Source of the DNA: Pseudomonadota bacterium
GTDB lineage: Bacteria > Pseudomonadota > Gammaproteobacteria > Burkholderiales > UBA9220
Length of the DNA stretch: 64,000 nucleotides
Assembly: GCA_021845865.1 (NCBI GenBank)
Contig: JAJZVC010000011.1
Location: 1 to 64,000 of the forward strand
Direction of reading: 5' to 3'
Shown here: piece after piece, positions 28,131 through 35,832 of the stretch
How positions within the stretch are numbered: position 1 is the stretch's first letter
Layout of the letters: each line of letters starts with the position of its first letter
Notes under the pieces: model-generated
The model's database searches: none
Seen by the model: the letters and a program-made list of their open reading frames with translations, nothing else
What the model was told of the DNA's origin: nothing
Translations under genes and position numbers: made by a program

Positions 28131-29014
28131 GCCGCCCCCCGCGCCCCGCCGGAATCGCCGTGGACGTTGCGTTCCAGGCGGGTGTCCACCCGGTCGGAGA
28201 ACACGTAGCGGCCCCACAGCTTGGGCACGTTGGCGTAGAGCCGTTCCAGGTTGGACAGGCCGCCGCCGAGGACGATTACCTCCGGGTCCAGCAGGTTGAT
28301 GACGTGGGCCAGACCCCGGGCAAGTCGGTCCTCGTAGGCTTGCAGGGTTTGTTCGCAGGCTTCGTCTCCTTCGGCGGCCCGGTCGGCGATGGCCTTGGCG
28401 TCCAGGGACTCGCCATGGGCGGCCTGATGCAGGCGGGAGAGGCCGGGGCCGGAGAGGAAGGTTTCCAGGCAGCCGTGTTTGCCGCAGTAGCAGGGCGGGC
28501 CGGGAAGTTCGTCGGGACAGGGCCAGGGCAGGGGGTTGTGGCCCCACTCGCCGGCGATGGCGTTGGGGCCGGCGAGGACATGGCCCCGCACCACGACGCC
28601 GCCCCCCACCCCGGTGCCGAGGATGACGCCGAATACCGTTTCGGCGCCCTTCCCGGCGCCGTCCACCGCTTCGGACAGGGCAAAACAATTGGCATCGTTG
28701 GCGATGCGCGCGGGGCGGTCCAGCTTGGCTTCCAGGTCCCGCAGCAGGGGCCGGCCGTTGAGGACGGCGGAGTTGGAATTCTTCAACAGGCCGGTGGCGC
28801 GGGACAAGGCGCCGGGGGTGCCGACGCCCACGGTGCCCCTCTGGTCCAGGTGGGCTTCGGCGTCCCGCACCAGGACGGCGATGGTGTCCAGGGTGGCGGC
28901 GTAGTCCCCCTGGGGGGTGGGCAGGCGGCGGCGCAGGAGTTCCCGGCCTCCGTCGTCGAGGGCGACGATCTCGATCTTGGTGCCGCCGAGATCGACGCCC
29001 AGCCGCAGGGCCAT
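28112..29014 (-). CDS. ROK family sugar kinase
   Basis: A 300-aa ROK-family protein. The ATP-binding DLGGTKIEIVALDD, the substrate motif NDANCFALSEAVDGAG, GTGVGGGVVV, the catalytic/zinc region EWGHNPLPW, and the zinc-binding cysteines in CYCGKHGCLE are all present. It is most like fructokinase (Mak) or N-acetylglucosamine kinase (NagK); the substrate cannot be decided. There is no helix-turn-helix, so it is an enzyme and not a ROK repressor. It is 1 nt after the Dabb gene at the end of the NodIJ operon. Confidence 0.92.
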   Translation of the reverse strand: MALRLGVDLGGTKIEIVALDDGGRELLRRRLPTPQGDYAATLDTIAVLVRDAEAHLDQRGTVGVGTPGALSRATGLLKNSNSAVLNGRPLLRDLEAKLDRPARIANDANCFALSEAVDGAGKGAETVFGVILGTGVGGGVVVRGHVLAGPNAIAGEWGHNPLPWPCPDELPGPPCYCGKHGCLETFLSGPGLSRLHQAAHGESLDAKAIADRAAEGDEACEQTLQAYEDRLARGLAHVINLLDPEVIVLGGGLSNLERLYANVPKLWGRYVFSDRVDTRLERNVHGDSGGARGAAWLWND

Positions 29015-29015
29015 G

Positions 29016-29309
29016 TCAGGCTTCGTAGTCCACCACCCGCCGCTCGGCGCGGGCGGCCTTGACCACGGCCGCGGCGGCGTTGTGGGCGGGGTGGGTCTGG
29101 TAGGCCTCCAGGGCGGCCCGGGATTCGAATTCCGAGTACAGCGCCACGTCGGACGCCTCGCCGTCGGCGACGAAATTGATGCCCACCTCCAGGCGAAGGA
29201 GGCCGGGAATCTTGCCGTTGAGGCCTTCCAGGGCCTCCTTGATGGCCCGGGCGGAAGCGGCCTTGTCGAGGCCCTCTTTCAGGCGCCACATCACGATGTG
29301 CTTGATCAT
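29016..29309 (-). CDS. Dabb (stress-responsive alpha/beta barrel) protein
   Basis: A 97-aa dimeric ferredoxin-like barrel protein. MIKHIVMWRLKEG at the N-terminus and SEFESRAALEAYQTHPAH are hallmarks of the Dabb domain, seen in small stress proteins and some polyketide cyclases. The exact role is unknown. ATG 29309 overlaps the stop of the THUMP methyltransferase gene (ATGA) and its own stop is 1 nt from the ROK kinase. Confidence 0.88.
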   Translation of the reverse strand: MIKHIVMWRLKEGLDKAASARAIKEALEGLNGKIPGLLRLEVGINFVADGEASDVALYSEFESRAALEAYQTHPAHNAAAAVVKAARAERRVVDYEA

Positions 29310-30466
29310 GCTTCTTTCTCTTTGCGGTTGGAGCCCGCCACCAGCTTGAATTCGAACAGGCGGCATTCCAGGGCCCCGTTGAACAAGGGAGTGCGGCGGG
29401 AGGGGGCAAGGCGGATCAGTTTCGCCAGGCGCAGGTCGGCGGTGATGACGTAGGCCCGCCAGCCGGCGAAGTTGCGCTTGAAGGCCGTCCCCAACTCGGG
29501 GTAGAAGGCGGCCAGTTCATCCTGGTCGGACAGGCGCTCGCCGTAGGGGGGGTTCATCACCAGCACCCCTTCTGGGGCGGGGGCCGCGATTTCCCGCACG
29601 TCGCCCCGGCTCACCGTGACCACCCCTTCCAGCCCCGCCGCTTCCAAGTTGGTCCGGGTGGCTCGCACCGAGCGGGATTCCAGGTCGCTGCCATAGATGG
29701 GCAAGGGCACGCGGGGTTTCTCGGCGGCCTCCGCTTCCCGGTAGATGGCGCCCCAGACGTCGGGGTTGAAATTCTTGAATTTCTCGAAGGCAAACCAGCG
29801 GTCGCCGCCGGGGGCGATGTTGAGGGCGATTTGGGCGGCCTCGATGAGGAAGGTGCCGCCGCCACACATGGGGTCCAGCAGGGGTTCCCCCGGCTGCCAG
29901 CCGGTGAGCTTGAGGATGCCGGCAGCCAAATTCTCCCGCAGGGGAGCTTCCACCGCCCCCTGGCGGTAGCCGCGCTTGTACAGGGGCTCGCCGGAGGTGT
30001 CGAGGTAGAGGGTGGCCCGGTCGGCGGTGAGGAACACGGATACCCGGATGTCCGGCTCCCGGGTGTCGATGCTGGGGCGCTCGCCGCTCTCGGCGCGGAA
30101 TTTGTCGCACACCGCGTCCTTCACCTTGAGGGTGATGAAGTCCAGGCTCTTCAGGGGGCACTTGATGGCGGTGGTGTCCACCCGCAGGGTGCGGGAAACG
30201 TCGAACCACTCCGGCCAAGGCAGGCCCAGGGCGAGGCGGTAGATGTTCTCCTCGTTTTTGTAGGGGGCCTCCCCCACCTTCCACAGGATGCGGCTGGCGA
30301 CGCGGCTCCACAGGTTGGCGCGGTAGCAGAGGGCGAAGTCGCCGGCGAAGCCGGCGCCGCCGTCCACGGCCTTGACGTTTTGGGCGCCGAGGGCGGTCAG
30401 CTCGTCGGCGAGGACGGCTTCCAGTCCTCGGGGGCAGGGGGCGAAAAAGTGTTGGGTCATGGTCAT
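29306..30466 (-). CDS. THUMP-domain class I SAM-dependent RNA methyltransferase (RlmL N-terminal-like)
   Basis: A 386-aa protein with an N-terminal ferredoxin-like/THUMP region (about 1-160) and a C-terminal methyltransferase domain with DPMCGGGTFLIEAA (motif I region) and VMNPPYGERL (the N-P-P-Y catalytic motif of N2-guanine or N6-adenine methyltransferases). It corresponds to the RlmL half of E. coli RlmKL (23S G2445 N2-methylation) without the RlmK half; the exact target is inferred. It overlaps nodJ and the Dabb gene through ATGA junctions at both ends. Confidence 0.88.
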   Translation of the reverse strand: MTMTQHFFAPCPRGLEAVLADELTALGAQNVKAVDGGAGFAGDFALCYRANLWSRVASRILWKVGEAPYKNEENIYRLALGLPWPEWFDVSRTLRVDTTAIKCPLKSLDFITLKVKDAVCDKFRAESGERPSIDTREPDIRVSVFLTADRATLYLDTSGEPLYKRGYRQGAVEAPLRENLAAGILKLTGWQPGEPLLDPMCGGGTFLIEAAQIALNIAPGGDRWFAFEKFKNFNPDVWGAIYREAEAAEKPRVPLPIYGSDLESRSVRATRTNLEAAGLEGVVTVSRGDVREIAAPAPEGVLVMNPPYGERLSDQDELAAFYPELGTAFKRNFAGWRAYVITADLRLAKLIRLAPSRRTPLFNGALECRLFEFKLVAGSNRKEKEA

Positions 30467-31248
30467 TTCAGCAAACGGCGGCGGGTGAGGCCCAGGGCGA
30501 TGTAATAGCCCACCGACCCGTAGGCCAGCAGGACCAGCACGTGGCGCAGGATGCCTTCCGGCGTCTGGCCCTGCATCAGGGGGCGCACCAGCTCGATGCC
30601 GTGGGTCAGGGGCAGCCAGGCCGAGATGGCATGGAGGAAGGCGGGCAACTGGTCCACCGGGTAGAACACCCCGCACAGCAGCACCATGGGCGTGATGGCG
30701 AGGGTGAAGTAGTACATGAAGAAATCGTAGTTGGGGGAGACGGCGTTCATCACCAGGGCCATGCCGGTGAAGCAAAAGCCCATGAGGACGATGACCGGGA
30801 TCACCCACAGGCTCATGGCGAAGGAGTCGTAGAGGCCCATGGCCCAGACGATGACGAGAATCGCCAGGCCGGAAAGCAGGCTCTTGCTCACGGTCCATGC
30901 CAGTTCGCCCAGGAGCACGTCGTCCAGGGTGAGGGGAGCGTTGAGGATGGCCTCCCAGGTCTTCTGCACGTGCATGCGGGAGAAGCCCGAGTACAGGGCC
31001 TCGAAGCTGGCGCTGTTCATGGTGCTGTAGCACACGGTGCCCGAGGCGAGGAAGGCCAGGTAGCTCATGCCGCCCACCTGGGGCAGCAGGGCGCCGAGGC
31101 CGTAGCCCAGGCCCAGCATGTAGAACGCCGGGTCGGCCAGGTTGCCGAGGATGGCGGGGATGGCGAGCTTCTTCCAGACCAGGAAGTTGCGCCGCCACAC
31201 CGGAACGAAGCGCAGGCTCAGGATGGGGAGGGAAAAATATTTCAGCAT
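30463..31248 (-). CDS. ABC-2 type permease, NodJ-like
   Basis: A 261-aa ABC exporter membrane subunit with six hydrophobic segments. The motifs NLADPAFYMLGLGYGLGAL, FEALYSGFSRMHVQKTWEAIL and LCGVFYPVDQLP are characteristic of the NodJ subfamily. In rhizobia NodIJ exports lipo-chitooligosaccharides; in free-living betaproteobacteria homologues are common and the substrate is unknown. It follows the ATPase by 2 nt. ATG 31248 gives the conserved start. Confidence 0.9.
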   Translation of the reverse strand: MLKYFSLPILSLRFVPVWRRNFLVWKKLAIPAILGNLADPAFYMLGLGYGLGALLPQVGGMSYLAFLASGTVCYSTMNSASFEALYSGFSRMHVQKTWEAILNAPLTLDDVLLGELAWTVSKSLLSGLAILVIVWAMGLYDSFAMSLWVIPVIVLMGFCFTGMALVMNAVSPNYDFFMYYFTLAITPMVLLCGVFYPVDQLPAFLHAISAWLPLTHGIELVRPLMQGQTPEGILRHVLVLLAYGSVGYYIALGLTRRRLLK

Positions 31249-31250
31249 GG

Positions 31251-32168
31251 TCAGTCCCGCAGGTCCCGCCCGGTGAGGCGGATGAAGACGTCCTCCAGGT
31301 TGGCCGGGCGGCTCAGGTAGCGCAGGCCGGCACCAGCCTGTTCGCACAGGGCCTGGGTCACCGTCTCGCCATGGGGGGTGTAGCAGAACAGGGTTTCCCC
31401 CGCCCGTTCCAGGCGCGCGCATAGCGTTTGGCCATGGCCGACCGCCCAGTCCTCCGCGCCTTCGCCGAACACTTCCACCACCTGGGGTTCGATGTGGGCG
31501 TCGATCAGCTGCCGGGGACCTCCCTCGGCGATGAGGCGGCCATGGTCCATGATCGCCAGCCGGTCGCAGAGGCGTTCGGCCTCCTCCATGAAGTGGGTGG
31601 TGAGAACGATGGTCTTGCCCTGGCCGAGGAGGGTCCGCAGCCGCTGCCAGATCATGTGGCGGGCCTGGGGGTCGAGGCCGGTGGTGGGCTCGTCGAGGAA
31701 GATCAGGTCCGGGTCGTTGACCAGGGCCCGGGCCAGGGTCAGGCGGCGCTTCATGCCGCCGGACAGGGTCTGGATGTTGGCGTCGGCCTTGTGGCGGAGC
31801 TCGGCGAATTCCAGCAGGTCCGGAATGCGCGCCGCCACGTCGTCGTCGTCGAGGCCGAAATAGCGGCCATAGGCGAGCAGGTTCTCGCGCACGGAGAAAT
31901 CCGGGTCCAGGTTGTCGAACTGGGGCACCACGCCGATCTTGATCCGGGCTTCCCGCGCCCTGGCCGGCACGGGCTGGCCAAGGACGGTGATGTCGCCGCC
32001 GTCGGGTTCGGCGAGGCCCAGCAGCAGGCGCAGGGTGGTGGTCTTGCCGGCGCCGTTGGGACCCAGGAGGCCGAAGCACTCCCCCTTCCTGACGGCGAGG
32101 TCGATGCCGGCCACCACTTCCTGGCCGCCGTAGCGCTTGCGCAGGCCGCGGGCAGTGAGCAGGTCCAT
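31251..32168 (-). CDS. ABC transporter ATP-binding protein, NodI-like
   Basis: A 305-aa ABC ATPase with Walker [11 protein letters not shown], signature [13 protein letters not shown], Walker B DLIFLDEP and H-loop [11 protein letters not shown]. The pattern [20 protein letters not shown] is typical of the NodI/DrrA branch. A C-terminal domain of about 90 residues follows the ATPase core. It pairs with the NodJ-like permease. The start overlaps the ferredoxin stop by 1 nt. Confidence 0.92.
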   Translation of the reverse strand: MDLLTARGLRKRYGGQEVVAGIDLAVRKGECFGLLGPNGAGKTTTLRLLLGLAEPDGGDITVLGQPVPARAREARIKIGVVPQFDNLDPDFSVRENLLAYGRYFGLDDDDVAARIPDLLEFAELRHKADANIQTLSGGMKRRLTLARALVNDPDLIFLDEPTTGLDPQARHMIWQRLRTLLGQGKTIVLTTHFMEEAERLCDRLAIMDHGRLIAEGGPRQLIDAHIEPQVVEVFGEGAEDWAVGHGQTLCARLERAGETLFCYTPHGETVTQALCEQAGAGLRYLSRPANLEDVFIRLTGRDLRD

Positions 32169-32476
32169 CAGATTTTCAGGCGCTCGACGATTTCGCCCTT
32201 GACCAGGTGCCGGTCGATGATTTCGTCGATGTCCTCCTGGTCCACGAAGGTGTACCAGACGGCCTCGGGGTAAACCACCAGCACCGGCCCCTCGCCGCAG
32301 CGGTCGAGGCAGCCGGCACTGTTGATGCGCACCTTGCCGGGGCCGTTGAGGTCCATGGCCTTGATGCGCTTCTTCGCGTGGTCGCGCATCTCCTGGGCGC
32401 CGTGCTGGGTGCAGCAGGGGCCGCCGTCCTCGCGCTGATTGGTGCAGAAAAAGACATGCCGCTGGTAGTAGCTCAT
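32168..32476 (-). CDS. Thioredoxin-fold [2Fe-2S] ferredoxin
   Basis: A 102-aa ferredoxin of the thioredoxin-like (Shethna/NuoE-like) type. The cysteines lie in [14 protein letters not shown] and [20 protein letters not shown], the family's cluster-binding pattern. It is a likely low-potential electron carrier in the cytosol; no redox partner is obvious in this operon. ATG 32476 fits the conserved [11 protein letters not shown] start. Confidence 0.9.
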   Translation of the reverse strand: MSYYQRHVFFCTNQREDGGPCCTQHGAQEMRDHAKKRIKAMDLNGPGKVRINSAGCLDRCGEGPVLVVYPEAVWYTFVDQEDIDEIIDRHLVKGEIVERLKI

Positions 32477-32507
32477 GGGGAACGCTCGGTTGGGGAAACA
32501 AGCCGCC

Positions 32508-32513
32508 ATTATA
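32508..32513 (-). promoter_or_regulatory. Candidate -10 box for the ferredoxin-NodIJ operon
   Basis: On the minus strand, TATAAT in the context GCTATAATGGCGGC lies 32 nt upstream of the ferredoxin ATG, within the 57-nt gap after the micro-ORF. No good -35 is seen. Confidence 0.4.
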
Positions 32514-32533
32514 GCAGCGCGGCATCCCGTGGC

Positions 32534-32617
32534 TCAGCCGAAGAGCCCGTAGGAAAGGAGGCCGGCAAGTCCCAGGCAGACGGCGCAGAGGAGGAGAATC
32601 TTCGCCCACTGGGGCAT
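32534..32617 (-). CDS. 27-aa single-pass membrane micro-protein (putative)
   Basis: A short [23 protein letters not shown] plus a 7-residue tail, consisting almost entirely of one transmembrane helix. Its ATG overlaps the stop of the MazG-like gene by 1 nt, so it is placed for translational coupling. It is too short for the ORF track. The coherent hydrophobic composition and the junction support a real gene, but no homologue search was possible. Confidence 0.45.
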   Translation of the reverse strand: MPQWAKILLLCAVCLGLAGLLSYGLFG

Positions 32618-32967
32618 CACGGCTCCGTGTACTTGGCGGCGGAGCCCCGGGATTTTTCCACCGGGTACTTGCGGGCGTTGAGGGCCAGCTTGGCGTCCGC
32701 CGCCCGGGCCAGGTCGATGTCCAGCACGTCCGCCAGGCGGGTGAGGTAAATCAGGATATCCGCCGCCTCCTGAGCCACTTCCTCCCGGGTTTTCTCGTCC
32801 AGGGCGGCGCTCTGTTCCGGGCTGAGCCACTGGAAGTGTTCCACCAGCTCGGCCGCTTCGACGATCAGCGCCATGGCAAGGTTCTTCGGCGTGTGAAAAG
32901 GCTCCCACTCCCGTTCCCGGGCGAAGGCGCGGACCTTGTCGCGCAATTGAATGAAACTGTCTGCCAT
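32617..32967 (-). CDS. MazG-like nucleotide pyrophosphohydrolase (RS21-C6/dCTPase type)
   Basis: A 116-aa all-helical NTP pyrophosphatase. The metal-binding motifs are in [15 protein letters not shown] (ExxE) and [19 protein letters not shown] (ExxD), and [11 protein letters not shown] is typical of the DCTPP1/RS21-C6 branch. It hydrolyses non-canonical or excess nucleoside triphosphates to monophosphates as house-cleaning. ATG 32967 is preferred over the longer ORF. It is divergent from the DUF484 gene. Confidence 0.9.
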   Translation of the reverse strand: MADSFIQLRDKVRAFAREREWEPFHTPKNLAMALIVEAAELVEHFQWLSPEQSAALDEKTREEVAQEAADILIYLTRLADVLDIDLARAADAKLALNARKYPVEKSRGSAAKYTEP

Positions 32968-33078
32968 GCTGTCCCTCCTCGAAGGCCCATCATATCCCCG
33001 CCGCAACTCCTTGATAAGCCTTTTGCGGCGAGGCGCGGAACGTAATAGAATCGCCGTAATTCAAAGGGGAGGATTCTA

Positions 33079-33741
33079 ATGTCTGCGGAAGAAATCGCGA
33101 GCTATCTCAAAAACCATCCCGAATTTTTCGAGGATTATGCCGACGTGCTGGCGGATATATTCATCCCCCATCCCCACGGCGGGCGGGCTATTTCCCTCAC
33201 CGAACGGCAGATTCTGACCCTGCGGGAAAAAAACCAGCTGCTGGAGTCAAAGCTGCGGGAGCTGATCGGCTTCGGCGAGGACAACGACGCCATCAGCGAG
33301 AAGCTGCACCGCTTTGCCCTTACCCTGTTCGCGCCGAAAACCCTCGATGCCCTGGCGCAGAGCATCCGCGAGAACCTGCTGGAAATTTTCGCCATCCCCC
33401 ACGCCGCCCTGCGCATCTGGACCGGCCAACCGGACCAGCCCGGCCTGGTGGAATTTTCCGAAGTGCCCCTGGAGCTGTGCTCCTTCACCGACAACCTGAC
33501 CAACCCCCAGTGCGGCCTGGAGGCTCCCCACGGCATTCCCGGCTGGTTCGGCGAGGACGGCCCCAAGCTGCGCTCCTTCGCCCTGGTTCCCCTGCGGGCC
33601 GAAGAATCCTTCGGTCTCCTGGCCCTGGCGAGCGAGGACGAGCAGCGCTTCTATCCCGACATGGGCACCCTCTACCTGAAGCGCCTGGGGGACCTGGTGA
33701 GCGCGGCGGTGCAACGGCACCTGCTGACGGATGTCGAGTGA
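33079..33741 (+). CDS. DUF484 family protein
   Basis: A 220-aa cytosolic protein: an N-terminal helical segment EEIASYLKNHPEFFEDYADVL, a short coiled coil (about 45-65, LTLREKNQLLESKL), then a GAF-like domain with FALVPLRAEESFGLLALASED. DUF484 genes lie directly upstream of xerC in many proteobacteria, as here, but the function is unsettled. A strong GGGGAGG ribosome-binding site precedes the ATG. Confidence 0.9.
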   Translation: MSAEEIASYLKNHPEFFEDYADVLADIFIPHPHGGRAISLTERQILTLREKNQLLESKLRELIGFGEDNDAISEKLHRFALTLFAPKTLDALAQSIRENLLEIFAIPHAALRIWTGQPDQPGLVEFSEVPLELCSFTDNLTNPQCGLEAPHGIPGWFGEDGPKLRSFALVPLRAEESFGLLALASEDEQRFYPDMGTLYLKRLGDLVSAAVQRHLLTDVE

Positions 33742-33851
33742 AAAGCCCCCGTGCTTCCGCCGCCCGCGCCCGAGCGTGGCTGTTGCCGCTTTAGCGGCTT
33801 GCGGCCACGGCCTGCCCCGCGCGGGCTGACGACGGCTCGCGGCGCTATTTC

Positions 33852-34772
33852 ATGGCGGCTTTGGATGCAAAAACCCTGAACCCCGAGGCCCGGCAGCGCC
33901 TCGACGCCTACCTGGGCCATCTCGCCGGAGAACGCCGGCTTTCCCCCCATACCGTGTCGGGTTACGGCCGCGACGTGCGCAGCCTGCTGGAGCTGGCGGG
34001 CGACATTCCCCTGGAGCAGCTGCGCAGCCATCACATCCGCCGCTTCGTCGCCCAGCTCCACGGCCGCGACCGGCACGGCAAAAGCCTGGCCCGCTACCTC
34101 AGCGCCTGGCGCGGATTCTTCGACTTCCTCGCCCGGGATTACGGCCTGGACCAGAACCCCTGCGCCGGCATCCGCCCGCCCAAGGCGCCGAAAACCCTGC
34201 CCCAGGCCCTGTCCCCCGACGAAGCCGGCCGCCTCATGGACATCGGCGACGATGACGAATTGGCGGTTCGCGACAAGGCGATCCTGGAGCTGCTCTACTC
34301 CTCCGGCCTGCGCCTGTCGGAACTGGTGGGGCTGGACTTGGCGGACCTGGACCTGGCGGACGGCAGCGTGCGGGTCACCGGCAAGGGCAACAAGACGCGC
34401 ATCGTGCCCGTGGGGCGCTTCGCCGCCGCCGCCGCCCAGGCCTGGCTGCCGTTGCGCCAGGGCATGGCCAGGGGGGAGGAGGCCGCCCTTTTCGTCGGAC
34501 GCAACGGGGCCCGCATGACCCCCCGCGCCGTTCAATACCGCCTCAAGCACTGGGCCCTGAAGCTGGGGCTGGCGGCCAACGTCCATCCCCACGTCCTGCG
34601 CCACTCCTTCGCCAGCCACGTGCTGCAGTCCAGCGGCGACCTGCGGGCGGTGCAGGAGATGCTCGGCCATGCCAGCATTTCCACCACCCAGGTCTACACC
34701 CACCTGGATTTCCAGCATCTCGCCAAGGTGTACGACGCCGCCCATCCCCGGGCGAAGAAACGCGGCGCCTGA
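33852..34772 (+). CDS. xerC: Tyrosine recombinase XerC
   Basis: A 306-aa tyrosine recombinase. After the N-terminal SAM-like DNA-binding domain (about 10-100) comes the catalytic domain with the full set: Arg in SSGLRLSEL, Lys in GKGNKTR, HVLRHSFASH (H-x-x-R), LGHAS (His) and the nucleophile Tyr in QVYTHLD. XerC with XerD resolves chromosome dimers at dif. The DUF484-xerC pairing supports the housekeeping XerC role rather than an integron or phage integrase. The 110-nt gap before it holds a small GTGGC/GCCAC stem-loop and nothing else. Confidence 0.95.
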   Translation: MAALDAKTLNPEARQRLDAYLGHLAGERRLSPHTVSGYGRDVRSLLELAGDIPLEQLRSHHIRRFVAQLHGRDRHGKSLARYLSAWRGFFDFLARDYGLDQNPCAGIRPPKAPKTLPQALSPDEAGRLMDIGDDDELAVRDKAILELLYSSGLRLSELVGLDLADLDLADGSVRVTGKGNKTRIVPVGRFAAAAAQAWLPLRQGMARGEEAALFVGRNGARMTPRAVQYRLKHWALKLGLAANVHPHVLRHSFASHVLQSSGDLRAVQEMLGHASISTTQVYTHLDFQHLAKVYDAAHPRAKKRGA

Positions 34773-34845
34773 GGGGCGGTCCCCCTTGTCATAATTCCGC
34801 GCCGGGGATTGGTTATACTGGAACCACCTCTTCCCGAGCCGCCCC

Positions 34846-35757
34846 ATGCCTACCGCCAAGCTCCCGCCGCCGCAGAAAGCCCTGCCCCCTCCCCTCGCCC
34901 CCGCCATGAGCGCGAGCAAGGCGTTCCAGGCCATTTTCGCGGCCTGCCTGGCGCAATTGGAGGCCAACCACAGCGGGGTGATGCGAGGGGAGGACATCGA
35001 GTACGTGCACCAGATGCGGGTGGCGATCCGGCGCCTGCGCTCGGCCCTCAGGCTGTTCACCGCCGTCGTCCCGGCGGAGGCCGTGCGTCCTTTCGACGAC
35101 GAACTGCGCTGGCTGGGGGGGCAGCTGGGCCAGGCCCGGGATTGGGACGTGTTCGTGGAAGAAACGCTGCCGCCGCGCTTGGCGGAGTTCCCCGCCCATG
35201 CCGGGCTGGCGGAACTGGCCCGGCGGGCGGGGGCGACGCGGCTGGAGAAGCGGGAGGCCGCCCGCTCCGCCCTGCGCTCCATCCGCTGCCGGCGCCTGCT
35301 GGCGGACCTTCGTGCCTGGATTGCCCGGGAAGCATGGCGGGAAGAGGGCGGTGCCCGCCTGGATAAGGCGGCGGTAACGCTGGCGGCCAAGCTGCTCAGC
35401 CGCCGCCACCGGGCGTTGAGAAAGCGCGGCCGCCGCTTGCCCCTGCTTCCTCCTCCCCGCCGCCATCGGGCCCGCATCGCGGCGAAGAAGCTGCGTTACG
35501 CGGTGGAGTTCTTCCTGCCCCTGTTTCCCGGCGAGCCCGGCAAGGGCTACGCGAAGCGTCTGTCGGACCTGCAGGACCTTCTCGGCGCCCTCAACGACGC
35601 TGCCGTCACCCGCCGGCTGCTCGACGAATTGGGCCCGGACACGCCGGCCGCCATCCTGGTGGGAGAGGTGGTGGATATCGCCGCGGCGGACAGCCTGGCG
35701 CGCCTGGACGAGGCCTGGGGCCAATTCCGTCGCTACCGGCCTTTCTGGGAGGAATAA
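34846..35757 (+). CDS. CHAD domain protein (polyphosphate-binding)
   Basis: A 303-aa protein with a Pro/Ala-rich N-terminus and a CHAD helical bundle. VHQMRVAIRRLRSALRLF and RIAAKKLRYAVEFFLPLF are the conserved His/Arg/Lys-rich motifs; CHAD domains bind polyphosphate, often on polyphosphate granules. It lacks the CYTH (triphosphatase) domain often found attached. The next gene is a polyphosphate:AMP phosphotransferase, which supports a polyphosphate role. A strong terminator separates the two. Confidence 0.9.
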   Translation: MPTAKLPPPQKALPPPLAPAMSASKAFQAIFAACLAQLEANHSGVMRGEDIEYVHQMRVAIRRLRSALRLFTAVVPAEAVRPFDDELRWLGGQLGQARDWDVFVEETLPPRLAEFPAHAGLAELARRAGATRLEKREAARSALRSIRCRRLLADLRAWIAREAWREEGGARLDKAAVTLAAKLLSRRHRALRKRGRRLPLLPPPRRHRARIAAKKLRYAVEFFLPLFPGEPGKGYAKRLSDLQDLLGALNDAAVTRRLLDELGPDTPAAILVGEVVDIAAADSLARLDEAWGQFRRYRPFWEE

Positions 35758-35776
35758 CTTTGCTATCCTTAAGCCG

Positions 35777-35805
35777 TGGGCCCCTGGGGCCCAGTGGTTT
35801 TTTTT
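35777..35805 (+). terminator. Intrinsic terminator after the CHAD gene
   Basis: TGGGCCCC and GGGGCCCA form an 8-bp GC-rich stem with a minimal loop, followed after GTGG by eight T residues. It lies in the 75-nt gap between the CHAD and pap genes, so pap probably has its own promoter or depends on read-through. Confidence 0.8.
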
Positions 35806-35832
35806 CGCGCATGCTGAGAAGAAGGGAAGATC

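Noticed and set aside
33742-33851. Possible small RNA or terminator between DUF484 and xerC
   Set aside because: A GTGGC..GCCGC/GCGGC..GCCAC stem-loop can be drawn but it is imperfect and has no T run; insufficient to call.
34786-34819. Promoter for the CHAD gene (TTGTCA ... TATACT)
   Set aside because: The two hexamers are 22 nt apart, too far for a standard sigma-70 promoter; the TATACT alone is weak evidence.
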